Assembly: GCF_014652835.1 (NCBI RefSeq) | Contig: NZ_BMZO01000004.1 | Span: 1-64,000, forward strand | Reading direction: 5' to 3' | Source: Limoniibacter endophyticus | GTDB lineage: Bacteria; Pseudomonadota; Alphaproteobacteria; Rhizobiales; Rhizobiaceae | Length of the DNA stretch: 64,000 nt | In this document: positions 18,876 to 28,958 of the stretch, piece by piece | Layout of the letters: every line of letters starts with the position of its first letter | Numbering within the stretch: position 1 is the first letter of the stretch | Translations under genes and position numbers: made by a program | The notes under the pieces: generated by a model | Databases searched by the model: none | The model's input: the letters and a program-made list of their open reading frames with translations, nothing else | Told to the model about the DNA's origin: nothing

Positions 18876-19034
18876 CTAGCGGGAAGCGCGTTCTACCGAA
18901 CGACCAGCTGCCTGCGTGCCTTCCACCGTACCTGCTATATCCTGACCAGCCCCGCGGATCGTATTGCCGCAGCCTGACAGCATCGCAGCCGCGATGAGAA
19001 CAGCGCCAAATGTCGCATAGATTTTTTTCGTCAT
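18876..19034 (-). CDS. Entericidin A/B-family lipoprotein
   Basis: A 52-residue lipoprotein below usual ORF cut-offs. MTKKIYATFGAVLIAAAM leads into a lipobox, LSGC, at about residues 19-22. The body is typical of entericidins: GCGNTIRGAGQDIAG, then a short polar tail ending ERASR. Entericidins are a toxin/antidote-like pair in E. coli tied to programmed lysis in stationary phase; in alphaproteobacteria usually one copy exists and its role is unclear. The start is set at 19034 because GGTGAGGG lies just upstream; an ATG two codons earlier overlaps that site. The ribosome binding site is part of an inverted repeat. Confidence 0.85.
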   Translation of the reverse strand: MTKKIYATFGAVLIAAAMLSGCGNTIRGAGQDIAGTVEGTQAAGRSVERASR

Positions 19035-19040
19035 ATTCAT

Positions 19041-19077
19041 CCCTCACCTTGGTAAAATCTGATGATTCCGGTGAGGG
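19041..19077 (-). promoter_or_regulatory. Inverted repeat masking the entericidin ribosome binding site
   Basis: ccctcacc (19041-19048) and ggtgaggg (19070-19077) are a perfect 8-bp inverted repeat with a 21-nt spacer. In the minus-strand mRNA the arm at 19041-19048 is the Shine-Dalgarno sequence of the entericidin gene, so a hairpin would block initiation. This may be an RNA thermometer or target for a regulator; it could also be chance. Confidence 0.5.
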
Positions 19078-19147
19078 AACGCATGGGCGTAAAAAAGGTT
19101 CATAGTGGCGTGATTTGTTTGGAGGGGCTTGCTCCTTCGACGCACCG

Positions 19148-19684
19148 TCATATGTAAACCCGGCAGAAAAGGCAATAAATCTCGTTCCACTGGAACCCAC
19201 CGCCCGCTTGCGCCGCGAACACATTACCCATGTCTGTTTCCCCGGTCACCATAATGACATCGGTAAAGTCGCTTGGCTCCGTTACGGTAGGATAAGGCTG
19301 GAGCAAGTAATTCCTCATAATGCCGCCCGAGGGAACATAGTCAGAAATATAGGCGGTTTGGTGTAAGGGTATATTCCCAAGCTCATGGGTTTTCTTGGGT
19401 TTTTTCATCACAGCGCTAATCTTCTTATGGATTCTCGAAAGCGGGCTGTGCTTGTTTTGTGAGGGTTGTATTATCCACTCCTCGTTCACGATTACCCGCT
19501 CTGTCACGGGGCCGGCATAGCAGGACTGGCCTATCTTGGCTCGAAACAGGACGTCTGTCCCCACAGGCACATGGATGCTCGGCATCGCTCGGTCGAAGGT
19601 CCCGCCGTGGCAGATGAGCACAGCCCTTCTCGCTCCCTTCGAGTGTGTCTGAATTCTTACACCACCCTGAGTAAATGCTTTCAT
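19148..19684 (-). CDS. Orphan cytoplasmic protein, possibly Stv-like domain
   Basis: A 178-residue protein with no signal peptide. I do not firmly recognise it. The N-terminal part has ARRAVLICHGGTFD and, about 15 residues later, VPVGTDVLF. This recalls the putative adhesin Stv domain found in accessory and secreted toxin-like proteins, but that is from memory and weak. The middle is lysine-rich (KKISAVMKKPKKTHE) and codon use looks less biased than in neighbouring core genes. The start is uncertain: the ATG at 19684 is given, while a GTG at 19717 would add 11 residues. It stands alone between two core genes and may be acquired. Confidence 0.55.
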   Translation of the reverse strand: MKAFTQGGVRIQTHSKGARRAVLICHGGTFDRAMPSIHVPVGTDVLFRAKIGQSCYAGPVTERVIVNEEWIIQPSQNKHSPLSRIHKKISAVMKKPKKTHELGNIPLHQTAYISDYVPSGGIMRNYLLQPYPTVTEPSDFTDVIMVTGETDMGNVFAAQAGGGFQWNEIYCLFCRVYI

Positions 19685-19860
19685 GAAACAAGCCCCATCA
19701 GACGGGTCTTTGAGCACTTTTCCCCGCAGGCGTTCTGACGTGCGTCAGTAGTCTGGAAGATAAATTTCGCTCGTAGACAAACTAAAATCGAAATGCGTTA
19801 TAGTTTGTCTCGCTGAAGACTTATGTAACAATTTCAGTAAAATTCGGGGATACTGGCAAT

Positions 19861-22143
19861 TCAGGTTCCAAACTTACCGGAACGCGGGAAACCTTTCGGC
19901 GCCATGCGACCAGCTGTTGCGCGAACCGAGATCCACTCCATCAGTTCTTCCTGAGTGCGTTGGAACTTGCGATCGGCTGAGTCTTGCCACGTGAGGCCTT
20001 CCGTCATGGTGAAGGTCTTGATATCAAGCGTTCCACCATCCTTGTAGCGCTGCAGACGCACCCCCTTGCCGCGGGTCATCTCTGGTATTTCCGCCAGCTT
20101 GAAGACCAGAAGCTTGCGGTTTTCCCCAACCATGGCCACATGATCTCCCTTGATGAAGCGGCAGAACTTCGCCTCATCCGGTGACTTGACGTTCATCACC
20201 TGCTTGCCCTTGCGGGTATTGGCCACGACCTCCGCTTCCGGAACGATGAAGCCATTGCCGATGTGCGAGGCAAGCAGCAATTTGCGCTCGGGATCGTGGA
20301 CGAAAGCCGAAACGATGTCCTGGTCGTTCTCCATGTCCACCATGATGCGGATCGGCTCGCCATGGCCGCGCCCACCGGGAAGCCGGTCTGCGCCAATGGT
20401 GAAGAACTTGCCGCCAGTGGTAAAGACAAGAATCTTGTCGGTTGTCTGCGCCGGAAACGCGGTCTTGAGACTATCTCCCTCCTTGAACGAAAGAGAAGGA
20501 AGATCGGCATAGTGGCCCTTGAGCGCTCTCACCCAGCCCTTTTCAGAAATGACAACGGTGATAGGCTCCTTTTCGATCATGGCGTGATGGATATCGGTCA
20601 GATCGTGCTCCGGTGCGTCGGCGAAATGAGTACGACGTGTGCCAAGCTCGGTGTGGGCGCTGAACTTGTCGCGCAGTTTCTCGATTTCCCACTTGATCGA
20701 CTTCCACTGCCTGGATTCGGACGCCAGAAGCGCCTCGATCTGACGCTTTTCTTCGGTAAGCTCCTCATGTTCCTTGCGAATCTCGATTTCTTCGAGCTTG
20801 CGCAAAGCACGCAGACGCATGTTAAGTATGGATTCGGCCTGGAGATCGGTGAGATCCCAACGCGCCATCATCACCTTTTTCGGCTCATCATCCTCACGGA
20901 TAATGCGGATGACCTCGTCAATATTGAGATAGGCGATCAGATAGCCTGCGAGAACCTCGAGGCGACGCTCGATTTCGGCAAGGCGATGATTGGAACGGCG
21001 AACAAGCACTTCCTTGCGATGTTCCAACCATTCCCAAAGCGCTTCCTTCAGCGACAGAACTTTGGGCACCTTGCCGCGCGAAAGAACGTTGAGGTTGAGC
21101 GGGAACCGACTCTCAAGGTCAGTAAGCTTGAAAAGCGATTCCATCATCAATGCCGGATCGACAGAGCGGCTCTTCGGCACCAGCACGATGCGGATGTCCT
21201 CTGCGCTCTCGTCACGAATGTCATCCAGCAGCGGCAGCTTGCGGGCAATCAGCAGCTCTGCGATCTTCTCGATCAGGCGCGACTTCTGCACGCCATAGGG
21301 AATCTGGTTGATGATAATGGTCCAGGTACCGCGCCCCTGATCCTCAGTCATCCACTTTGCACGAACGCGGAAAGAGCCACGCCCCGTCTTATAGGCCTCT
21401 ACAATGGTGGACCAATTATCGACAATGATGCCGCCGGTCGGGAAATCCGGACCTCGCACCATGTTTTCATCAGGGTCTTCTGCAGGAACCTGGGTCAGCA
21501 ACTCCTCGACGGGCGCCTGCGGATTATCCACAAGGTGCAGCGCCGCCTTGCAAAGTTCGGCAACATTGTGCGGTGGCACGGACGTCGCCATGCCGACCGC
21601 AATACCGGAGGAGCCGTTGGCAAGAAGATTCGGGAACGCGCCGGGAAGAACGCTCGGCTCCTCGTCTTCCTCATTATAGGTCGGGCGGAAATCGACCGCA
21701 TTCTCGGTGATGCCTTCGAGAAGCGCCGCACTCACCTCGGTCATACGTGCTTCGGTATAACGCATGGCAGCGGCGTTATCGCCGTCGATATTGCCGAAAT
21801 TGCCCTGCCCGTCGACCAGCGGGTAGCGAACGGAAAAGTCCTGCGCGAGACGCACCAGCGCGTCGTAGATCGACTGGTCGCCGTGAGGATGGAACTTACC
21901 CATCACCTCACCCACGATACGGGCGCATTTTGCAAAGCCCTGATCGGGATTGAGACGCAGGAGACGCATGGCATGGATGATACGACGATGTACCGGCTTC
22001 ATGCCGTCACGCACATCGGGAAGCGCACGATGCATGATCGTCGACAGCGCATAAGCGAGATAACGCTCTTCGAGCGCCGCCTTCAGATCAACAGGTTCGA
22101 TCGAGTCGGAGCCGGAACCGTCCGGTGGCAATGCTTTTCCCAT
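19861..22143 (-). CDS. parC: DNA topoisomerase IV subunit A
   Basis: ParC is the cutting and rejoining subunit of the type II topoisomerase that decatenates daughter chromosomes. The 760-residue protein has the breakage-reunion domain with [17 protein letters not shown] near residue 40 and [20 protein letters not shown], and the catalytic tyrosine in [10 protein letters not shown] (about 128). The C-terminal beta-pinwheel has degenerate blades with KGKQVMNVK. Length and the missing GyrA-box (QRRGGRG type) favour ParC over GyrA. parE is not in the window. Confidence 0.95.
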   Translation of the reverse strand: MGKALPPDGSGSDSIEPVDLKAALEERYLAYALSTIMHRALPDVRDGMKPVHRRIIHAMRLLRLNPDQGFAKCARIVGEVMGKFHPHGDQSIYDALVRLAQDFSVRYPLVDGQGNFGNIDGDNAAAMRYTEARMTEVSAALLEGITENAVDFRPTYNEEDEEPSVLPGAFPNLLANGSSGIAVGMATSVPPHNVAELCKAALHLVDNPQAPVEELLTQVPAEDPDENMVRGPDFPTGGIIVDNWSTIVEAYKTGRGSFRVRAKWMTEDQGRGTWTIIINQIPYGVQKSRLIEKIAELLIARKLPLLDDIRDESAEDIRIVLVPKSRSVDPALMMESLFKLTDLESRFPLNLNVLSRGKVPKVLSLKEALWEWLEHRKEVLVRRSNHRLAEIERRLEVLAGYLIAYLNIDEVIRIIREDDEPKKVMMARWDLTDLQAESILNMRLRALRKLEEIEIRKEHEELTEEKRQIEALLASESRQWKSIKWEIEKLRDKFSAHTELGTRRTHFADAPEHDLTDIHHAMIEKEPITVVISEKGWVRALKGHYADLPSLSFKEGDSLKTAFPAQTTDKILVFTTGGKFFTIGADRLPGGRGHGEPIRIMVDMENDQDIVSAFVHDPERKLLLASHIGNGFIVPEAEVVANTRKGKQVMNVKSPDEAKFCRFIKGDHVAMVGENRKLLVFKLAEIPEMTRGKGVRLQRYKDGGTLDIKTFTMTEGLTWQDSADRKFQRTQEELMEWISVRATAGRMAPKGFPRSGKFGT

Positions 22144-22374
22144 GGATCAAGGGTTAAACGACCCTGGGAGTCGCGGCAAGTCTGCAACCTTCCGGCCCGT
22201 CAAGACATTCACAGTTAATCAGCCGCTTGAGATATCATCGGCATGTCCATCATGGAAATGCAACCATTATAACCCTATATTACATTAAGAGATGCAACGC
22301 TAAGTCGAGTTACTAGGCAAGCTGCGAGACTTCGCGTAGAAAGTTCAAAATTTGTTCTGGTAGAAAGGTTCTCC

Positions 22375-23556
22375 ATGTCACCGTTGCGCAACCGCGCTTT
22401 CGCCCTCGCCTCCAGCACATTGTTCTTCTCTGCATTTTCGACGGGAGCAATGGCGCTGGATGCAGCTATCATTGGTGCTGACATGAAAGCCGCCATGGTT
22501 TCTCAGGGTATCACCTTCGACTATACAGATGTGCGCGAAGATGGAGAGAATATCATCTTCAGTGGCGCGAAAGCCTCGCTGGCAGACGTAGAAGGTGCCT
22601 GGGAGATCGGGGAGTTGACGCTGGATGGCGTAAGCGAACGCGAGGGCGGCGGCCATTTCATCGATAGGATCACGCTGCCGGAAGTGAAGCAGGAGAAGGA
22701 CGGTTCCACATTCGAACTGACCTCAGCCGTTCTGGAAAACGTATCGCTGCCAGCAAACGCCAAGAGCGGCGATTTTTTTGAAGACATGTTCTATTACGAA
22801 TCGATCAACATTGATCGTATCGCCGTTAACGGCGCTGGCACTTTCGTCGCGAACGATATCAAAGCCGTTTCCTCCCCACTTGCGCCAGGGAAAGTAATCA
22901 CCAGCGAAGGTTCGATCGGTGAGTTCTCCGTCGAGTTGCCTCCGGCTGGGTCCGACAAGACGCTGCAAGTCGTTCATGCGCTCGGTTACGAGACTTTCGG
23001 CGGCAACGCAACGTTCAAGAGCAGCTGGAATCCGACCGACGGCGCAAGCACACTTTCGGAAGGCAAATTTACGCTTAATGACGCGGCCTCGATCAATCTC
23101 GTGGGCGATTTTGGCGGACTCACCGTTGACGTTCTCCAGGCAATGCAGGAACTGAGCGCGAATGCAGAAAAATCCGAGCAGAACCCGGAAGCCATGCAAC
23201 TGGCCATGCTTGGACTGATGCAGCAGATGACCTTCGACAAGCTGACGATCCGTCTCGAAGACAACTCCCTTATGGACAAGGTGCTTGACTATCTCGCCCA
23301 GCAGCAGGGGACTACGAAGGAAGGGCTGATCGGTCAGGCGCAGTTCCTGTTGCCCGCATTTTTAGGCTATTTCCAGAACCCGCAATTCACGCAGACAGTT
23401 TCTGCCGAGGCCGTGAAATTCCTTCGGGACCCCAAAACGCTGACGATCTCGGCACAGCCGAACGAGCCATTGCCGGTTGCCCAGTTAATGACCCTGAGCC
23501 AGACGCCTCAGATCATTCCCACGACACTCAACCTGACGATAAAAGCAAACGATTAA
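22375..23556 (+). CDS. Conserved secreted protein of unknown function
   Basis: A 393-residue protein with an N-terminal signal peptide (cut near GAMALDA). The mature part is acidic and beta-rich by pattern, with repeated short strands such as GEFSVELPP and STLSEGKFTLNDAASINLVG. There is one alanine/glutamine-rich helical stretch (about 255-290) and LNLTIKAND at the end. No enzyme motif is visible. It resembles secreted proteins conserved in Rhizobiales without assigned role. AAAGG lies 6-10 nt upstream of the ATG, and a strong terminator follows. Confidence 0.75.
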   Translation: MSPLRNRAFALASSTLFFSAFSTGAMALDAAIIGADMKAAMVSQGITFDYTDVREDGENIIFSGAKASLADVEGAWEIGELTLDGVSEREGGGHFIDRITLPEVKQEKDGSTFELTSAVLENVSLPANAKSGDFFEDMFYYESINIDRIAVNGAGTFVANDIKAVSSPLAPGKVITSEGSIGEFSVELPPAGSDKTLQVVHALGYETFGGNATFKSSWNPTDGASTLSEGKFTLNDAASINLVGDFGGLTVDVLQAMQELSANAEKSEQNPEAMQLAMLGLMQQMTFDKLTIRLEDNSLMDKVLDYLAQQQGTTKEGLIGQAQFLLPAFLGYFQNPQFTQTVSAEAVKFLRDPKTLTISAQPNEPLPVAQLMTLSQTPQIIPTTLNLTIKAND

Positions 23557-23561
23557 CATAG

Positions 23562-23589
23562 AAAAAACGGGGCTTTGAGGCCCCGTTTT
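23562..23589. terminator. Bidirectional terminator
   Basis: aacggggc and gccccgtt form an 8-bp stem around a 6-nt loop, with A-rich and T-rich flanks on the two sides. It separates the convergent secreted-protein gene and aspS. Confidence 0.88.
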
Positions 23590-23621
23590 CATCTACAGAT
23601 TCATCGGTTTCAGAAAGTGAA

Positions 23622-25412
23622 TCAAGCTTTTTTCGGATCGGCTGCAACACGCAGCGACAACTCCCGCAACTGCGCATTGGTAGCTGGCGACGGTGCGCCC
23701 ATGAGAAGATCCTGCGCCTGCTGGTTCATTGGGAAGAGCGAGATTTCGCGTAGGTTCTTCGCCCCGACGAGCAGCATGACGATGCGATCAATACCGGCTG
23801 CCATACCACCATGCGGCGGTGCACCATACTGGAAGGCGCGGTACAGACCGCCAAAACGCTCCTCTACATCCTGCTGGCTCAGACCAACCTTCTCGAAGGC
23901 CTTGACCATCAACTCCGGCGACTGGTTACGGATCGAACCGGAAGCGATTTCAAAACCGTTACAAACCAGATCGTATTGATAGGCCTTCAAGGTCAGCGGA
24001 TCTTGCGCATCAAAGGCTTCCAGACCGCCCTGTGGCATCGAGAAGGGATTGTGGGCAAAATCGATCTTCTTGTTATCTTCGTCCCATTCATAGAACGGGA
24101 AATCGATGATCCAGGCCAGTTCGAAGCGGTCGCGATCGACGAGGTTCAGCTCTTCGCCGGCACGGGTGCGGGCATCGCCGGCAAACTTGTAGAACTTGGC
24201 AGGATCGCCTGCCACGAAGAAGCAGGCATCGCCATCGCCAAGACCGAGCTGCTCAGCGATCGCTGCCGTGCGCTCGTCGCCGATATTCTTGGCAATCGGG
24301 CCGGCGCCTTCAAGCTTGTCGCCTTCCTTGCGCCAGAAAATATAACCCAGCCCCGGCTGGCCTTCGCCTTGCGCCCAGGAATTCATGCGATCACAGAATG
24401 CGCGGGAGCCACCGGTCTTGGCGGGAATTGCCCAGACTTCGGCCTTGGGATTATTTGCAATAATATTGGCGAATACCTTGAAACCCGAACCGGCGAAATG
24501 CTCGGTCACAGCCTGCATTTCGATCGGGTTGCGGAGGTCCGGCTTGTCTGAACCATAGGTGCGGATCGCGTCGTCATATGGGATACGACGGAATTTCTGC
24601 GTCACCGGCTTACCATCAGCGAATTCCTCGAAGATCGAACGCATGACGGGTTCCATCGTTGACCAGACATCCTCCTGCTCAACGAAGCTCATTTCCAGGT
24701 CGAGTTGGTAGAATTCGCCCGGCAGGCGGTCAGCGCGCGGGTCTTCGTCACGGAAGCAGGGCGCGATCTGGAAATAACGGTCGAAGCCAGCAACCATCAG
24801 AAGCTGCTTGTACTGCTGCGGAGCCTGCGGCAGCGCGTAGAACATTCCCTCATGGATACGGCTCGGGACGAGGAAGTCGCGCGCGCCTTCCGGCGAAGAG
24901 GCAGTCAGGATCGGCGTCGTGTATTCGGTAAAACCGATGGAACCCATCTCGCGACGCATCGCACTGATGATCTGGGTCCGCTTGACGATATTTTTGTGCA
25001 GCGTCTCACGGCGCAAATCGAGGAAACGATATTTCAGACGAACATCTTCCGGATAATCGGGCTCACCGAACACCGGCAGAGGGAGTTCCTTGGCGGAAGA
25101 GAGGATCTCCAGTTCCTGCGCATAGAGCTCTATTTCACCAGTCGGCATGTTGACGTTGACCGTGTCCGCCTCGCGCGCCTTGACTTCGCCGTCGACGCGG
25201 ATCACCCACTCGCCGCGTACCGCTTCAGCCGCCTTGAAAGCTGGCGAATCGGGATCGATGACGATCTGCGTCAGGCCGTAATGGTCGCGCAGATCGATGA
25301 AAAGCACCCCGCCATGATCGCGAACGCGATGAACCCAGCCCGATATACGGACCTTTTCTCCAACATTCTCCTTGCGGAGGGCGGCGCAGGTGTGGCTGCG
25401 ATAGCGATGCAT
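23622..25412 (-). CDS. aspS: Aspartyl-tRNA synthetase
   Basis: The class II synthetase charges tRNA with aspartate. The 596-residue protein has an N-terminal OB-fold (about 1-105, [15 protein letters not shown]), class II motif 2 around [19 protein letters not shown], a bacterial insertion domain, and motif 3 [16 protein letters not shown] near the end. The ATG at 25412 (MHRYRSHTC) matches the family start; the longer frame to 25547 is rejected. Whether it also charges tRNA-Asn (non-discriminating type) depends on gatCAB, which is not visible here. Confidence 0.95.
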   Translation of the reverse strand: MHRYRSHTCAALRKENVGEKVRISGWVHRVRDHGGVLFIDLRDHYGLTQIVIDPDSPAFKAAEAVRGEWVIRVDGEVKAREADTVNVNMPTGEIELYAQELEILSSAKELPLPVFGEPDYPEDVRLKYRFLDLRRETLHKNIVKRTQIISAMRREMGSIGFTEYTTPILTASSPEGARDFLVPSRIHEGMFYALPQAPQQYKQLLMVAGFDRYFQIAPCFRDEDPRADRLPGEFYQLDLEMSFVEQEDVWSTMEPVMRSIFEEFADGKPVTQKFRRIPYDDAIRTYGSDKPDLRNPIEMQAVTEHFAGSGFKVFANIIANNPKAEVWAIPAKTGGSRAFCDRMNSWAQGEGQPGLGYIFWRKEGDKLEGAGPIAKNIGDERTAAIAEQLGLGDGDACFFVAGDPAKFYKFAGDARTRAGEELNLVDRDRFELAWIIDFPFYEWDEDNKKIDFAHNPFSMPQGGLEAFDAQDPLTLKAYQYDLVCNGFEIASGSIRNQSPELMVKAFEKVGLSQQDVEERFGGLYRAFQYGAPPHGGMAAGIDRIVMLLVGAKNLREISLFPMNQQAQDLLMGAPSPATNAQLRELSLRVAADPKKA

Positions 25413-25599
25413 AACGATTTTCCGGCTCAATAAGGGATAAAAATCACAGGAACTGCGCCTGTTTTCCGGCGCGAAAAGCGCATGTACGAGGCATTTTGTC
25501 AAGCAAGCTGCGGGAAACCGAGACGATAGCGGTGAACTGCTTGCCATTTAAGACTTTCGGTGCAGACATTGCGTGAACAATCCAGTAAGAAACACCTTC

Positions 25600-26754
25600 A
25601 TGAAACTTATTACACGTCAGGCGGACCTCGAGTCTGCAATCGAAGCTCTTTCCAGCGCCGAATTCATCACGATCGACACCGAGTTCATGCGGGAGTCGAC
25701 CTTCTGGCCGCAGCTTTGCCTCATCCAGATGGCAGCACCTGATGGCCCGGAAGTGCTTGTCGATCCCATCGGGGGCGAACTTGATCTGAAGCCGTTCTTC
25801 GGGCTCATGGCCAATGAGAAGGTTCTCAAGGTCTTTCATGCGGCCCGACAGGACATAGAGATCATCCATCATCTCGGCGGCCTGATCCCCTCGCCCGTCT
25901 TCGACACGCAGATCGCCGCGATGGTTTGCGGCTTTGGCGACAGCGTTTCCTATGATCAGCTGGTGAGCCGCACGACCGGTGGACAGATCGACAAGACGTC
26001 ACGCTTCACCGACTGGGCGCGCCGTCCACTTTCAGAGCAGCAGCTCGAATACGCTTTGGCCGACGTCACCCATCTGATCGGCGTATATGAGTATCTGCGC
26101 AACCAGCTGGAACGGGAGAACCGGACGCACTGGATGGCGGAAGAGCTTGGCACGCTGACGGCGATTTCAACCTACGATCAGCCACCCGAAGAGGCCTGGA
26201 AGCGGCTGAAGCTGCGGCTGAAAAAACCTCAGGAACTGGCAATTGTACGCGAGGTGGCCGCGTGGCGCGAACGCGAAGCGCGAGCGCGAGATGTGCCCCG
26301 CAGCCGCGTCATCAAGGATGATGCGATTTTTGAGATCGGGCAGCAGCAGCCAAAGACGACGGAAGCGCTCGGTCGCCTGCGCACGACACCAAGAGGATGG
26401 GAGCGATCACAGGCAGGCCAGGACATTGTTGCGGCCGTTAACGCAGCCCTCGCTATCCCTAAAGACGAGATGCCACGCTTCGCACGTCCCACGGCAACAC
26501 CGGAAGGTGCAGGCGCAGCGGTGGAACTGATGAAGGTTCTTCTACGCATTATTGCCGAACAGCACAGCGTTGCACCCAAGGTGCTCGCCTCAAGCGACGA
26601 TATTGAGAAGATCGCCGTTGATGGCGCGGATGCCCAGGTTCCTGCTCTTGAAGGCTGGCGGCGCGAGGTCTTCGGCGATCGGGCACTCGATCTCATCCAG
26701 GGCAGAATCGGCATCAAGTTCGAAAAGAAGAAAATCCGGCTGTTCGATATCTAG
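25600..26754 (+). CDS. rnd: Ribonuclease D
   Basis: A 3'-5' exonuclease that trims tRNA precursors and other stable RNAs. The 384-residue protein has the DEDD catalytic residues: FITIDTEFMRE (Exo I), FHAARQDIEII (Exo II) and LEYALADVTHLIGVYEYL (Exo III, DEDDy type). HRDC-like helices follow, with REREARARDVPRSRVIKD as a family marker. The start is set at the ATG at 25600 (MKLITRQADLE); an in-frame start 27 nt upstream would add nine residues. It is divergent from aspS. Confidence 0.93.
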   Translation: MKLITRQADLESAIEALSSAEFITIDTEFMRESTFWPQLCLIQMAAPDGPEVLVDPIGGELDLKPFFGLMANEKVLKVFHAARQDIEIIHHLGGLIPSPVFDTQIAAMVCGFGDSVSYDQLVSRTTGGQIDKTSRFTDWARRPLSEQQLEYALADVTHLIGVYEYLRNQLERENRTHWMAEELGTLTAISTYDQPPEEAWKRLKLRLKKPQELAIVREVAAWREREARARDVPRSRVIKDDAIFEIGQQQPKTTEALGRLRTTPRGWERSQAGQDIVAAVNAALAIPKDEMPRFARPTATPEGAGAAVELMKVLLRIIAEQHSVAPKVLASSDDIEKIAVDGADAQVPALEGWRREVFGDRALDLIQGRIGIKFEKKKIRLFDI

Positions 26755-26777
26755 CTGCCTCAATACCCTTTCATGCA

Positions 26778-26809
26778 AACCCGTTCTGGCTTACCGACCG
26801 GAACGGGTT
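26778..26809 (+). terminator. Hairpin after rnd
   Basis: aacccgttc (26778-26786) and gaacgggtt (26801-26809) form a perfect 9-bp stem extended by a further GG/CC. The downstream T-tract is short (TTGTGG), so it is a probable but weak terminator. Confidence 0.5.
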
Positions 26810-26945
26810 GTGGCTATTTGGCGTTTAACGTCTGGTGCTGCCATGTCGGTCCACATTTGTACACGCCGTGGGAGAGACCACTGCATGAGCCAATGAAACG
26901 CCATGTCACAGTGCCTTAAGCTCTTTACAAGCCAAGGGTTATTGC

Positions 26946-28244
26946 ATGGCAGACGTCAGACCATCGGAAAAAACCTATCAGAACACCTTAACGGACGACA
27001 GCATACCGCCGAAGACCGGTCGGTGGAAGCTCGTCGGGCCAGGCATCGTGGCAGCAGCAACCGGCGTAGGGGCTGGCGATCTTGTCGCCACTTTGATTGC
27101 CGGCTCCCGCTTCGGCTATGCCCTTCTCTGGGCCGCCGTCATCGGCTGCATCGTCAAGATCGCCCTGGCGGAAAGCACGGCGCGCTGGCATCTTGCCACG
27201 GGACAGACCATTCTGGACGGCTGGCGCTCGCTCGGTCCCTGGACCAGCTGGTATTTCGGCATCTATATCATCATCTGGGGCTTCGTCTATGGAGCAACCG
27301 GCATGAGCGCGACTGCCTTGCCACTGGCCGCCCTTTTTCCCTTCTTGCCTTTCTGGGTCTGGGCGATGATCGCTGGCATTCTGGGGGCAATATTTGTTGC
27401 TCTCAATCGCTATCAGGTCTTCGAAGATGCAATGAAGATCTTTATCGGCATCATGTTCGTCGTCGTGATTGTCATCGCCATTATGACCTTGCCCAATCTC
27501 GGAGAAGCCGTCACCGGGCTTGTGCCAACCATCCCTGAAGGATCGCTGATTTACACTCTTGGGCTGATAGGCGGGGTCGGCGGCACAATCACCATGGCTT
27601 CCTATGGTTACTGGGTGAACGCGAAAGGTTGGCGTACACCTAGATGGATGAGCATCATGCGTCTCGATAATCGCGTGGCCTATATCATGACCGGTGTATT
27701 CGTTATCGCAATGCTGGTGATTGGCGCGGAACTGCTCTATACGGCGCAAATCACCCTCTCGTCCGGCGATCGTGGATTGCTTGATCTGGACGAGGTGCTG
27801 CGTGAGCGTTTCGGCCCGGTCGTCTCCGTGATCTTCCTGATCGGCTTCGCCGCAGCCGCCTTCTCTTCGATTCTCGGCGTCTGGCATGGCGTGTCGATCC
27901 TGTTCGCGGACTTCGTACGCAATGTTCGCAACCAGCCGCTTTCCGGAACGCGTGACGATCTGTCGAAGACGCCAGCTTTCAAGTTCTATCTGTTCTGGTT
28001 AACCATTCCGCCAATGGCGCTGCTCTGGTTCGGGCGTCCATTCCAGCTCATCATCATCTATGGCGCGCTAGGCGCCTTCTTCATGCCCTTTCTGGCTTTG
28101 ACGCTGATGTGGCTTCTCAATTCGAAACGCGTCCCAGCGGAGTGGCGCAATGGCTGGCTCTCCAATACATTGCTCGGCGCTTCTGCGGCGCTCTTCATCA
28201 TTCTCTGCCTCAACGAAATCTGGGGCATGATCGTCGGCGAGTGA
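26946..28244 (+). CDS. Nramp-family transporter with atypical metal site
   Basis: A 432-residue inner-membrane protein with about eleven membrane segments, of the Nramp/LeuT fold. Family traits include GPGIVAAATGVGAGDLVATL in helix 1 and GTITMASYGYW in helix 6. The residues that bind manganese or iron in characterised Nramps (DPGN in helix 1, MPH in helix 6) are replaced here by GAGD and MASY. Substrate is therefore uncertain: manganese, magnesium or something else. AAGGG precedes the ATG. It stands alone between rnd and the outer-membrane protein gene. Confidence 0.8.
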   Translation: MADVRPSEKTYQNTLTDDSIPPKTGRWKLVGPGIVAAATGVGAGDLVATLIAGSRFGYALLWAAVIGCIVKIALAESTARWHLATGQTILDGWRSLGPWTSWYFGIYIIIWGFVYGATGMSATALPLAALFPFLPFWVWAMIAGILGAIFVALNRYQVFEDAMKIFIGIMFVVVIVIAIMTLPNLGEAVTGLVPTIPEGSLIYTLGLIGGVGGTITMASYGYWVNAKGWRTPRWMSIMRLDNRVAYIMTGVFVIAMLVIGAELLYTAQITLSSGDRGLLDLDEVLRERFGPVVSVIFLIGFAAAAFSSILGVWHGVSILFADFVRNVRNQPLSGTRDDLSKTPAFKFYLFWLTIPPMALLWFGRPFQLIIIYGALGAFFMPFLALTLMWLLNSKRVPAEWRNGWLSNTLLGASAALFIILCLNEIWGMIVGE

Positions 28245-28262
28245 GATCCAAAGTTAAAAAGA

Positions 28263-28298
28263 AGAATGCCGCGCCTGCTTGGCAACACGCGGCATTCT
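28263..28298 (-). terminator. Terminator of the outer-membrane protein gene
   Basis: An 11-bp perfect stem (agaatgccgcg 28263-28273, cgcggcattct 28288-28298) is followed in the minus direction by TCTTTTTAAC. It lies 22 nt past the gene stop and may also insulate the convergent Nramp gene. Confidence 0.85.
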
Positions 28299-28319
28299 CC
28301 ATTCTGATACTGGAGGTTA

Positions 28320-28958
28320 TCAGAACTTGTAACCGACGCCGACGCCGACAAAGTGCTGGTCGAGGTCCATCTTGCCAACTTTCTCTTTCGTCTCGACATT
28401 AACGAGGTTGCTGCGGAAATCGCGGTACTGATAATTCAGACGTGTGAAGACGTGATCGGTGAGGGCGTAGTCGACGCCAACGCCGTAGATCAAGCCATCC
28501 GACTTGCCCTTCGAGACGGTATCGGGAATGCGCAGGTTCAGATCCTGAACGCCATAACCGACGGAGCCATAGATCAGCGCGTTGTCGAAAGCATAGCCCA
28601 GGCGGACCGAGGCATCGTAATTCCAGCTGGTAGCAAATGTGTTTCCGCCGGCGCGTGCCTTGAACTCATTTCCTCCAATACCGGCTTCAACACCAGCAAT
28701 GAAGCCGTGACCAAGGTCGAAATTGTAGCCTGCGAAGCCACCATAAGCGACACCGCTATCCTTATAGATCTGGCCAGGCACGATATTGGCCTCGCCCTTT
28801 GCGTACCCGACTGTCGCGCCGACATAGGCACCTTCCCAGGAGTATACGCGTGCAACGTCCTGCGCGATCGGTGCTTCCCGACCTGTATTATAAACGACGT
28901 CTGCGGCCTGAGCCGAACCGGACGCGGCGACGAGAGCCGCGATAAGGAGTTTCTTCAT
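28320..28958 (-). CDS. Omp25/Omp31-type outer-membrane beta-barrel protein
   Basis: A 212-residue surface protein with a signal peptide (MKKLLIAALVAASG, cut after AQA). An eight-stranded beta-barrel pattern follows: YSWEGAYVGATVGYAKG, VAYGGFAGYNFDLGHGFIAGVEAG, ASVRLGYAFDNALIYGSVGYG and QHFVGVGVGYKF. The last residue is phenylalanine, the barrel-assembly signal. Members in Brucella bind haemin or dampen host responses, but paralogues differ and I cannot say which this is. The ATG at 28958 is the family start; the frame extends 12 nt further upstream. Confidence 0.88.
   Translation of the reverse strand: MKKLLIAALVAASGSAQAADVVYNTGREAPIAQDVARVYSWEGAYVGATVGYAKGEANIVPGQIYKDSGVAYGGFAGYNFDLGHGFIAGVEAGIGGNEFKARAGGNTFATSWNYDASVRLGYAFDNALIYGSVGYGVQDLNLRIPDTVSKGKSDGLIYGVGVDYALTDHVFTRLNYQYRDFRSNLVNVETKEKVGKMDLDQHFVGVGVGYKF

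Noticed and set aside
19076-19100. GGAAC-N16-GGTT on the plus strand, EcfG-like
   Set aside because: It points toward no plus-strand gene and lies antisense to the orphan gene; probably chance.
20263-22218. 651-codon plus-strand frame across parC
   Set aside because: Long only because of the high GC of parC on the other strand; no domain and no start signal.
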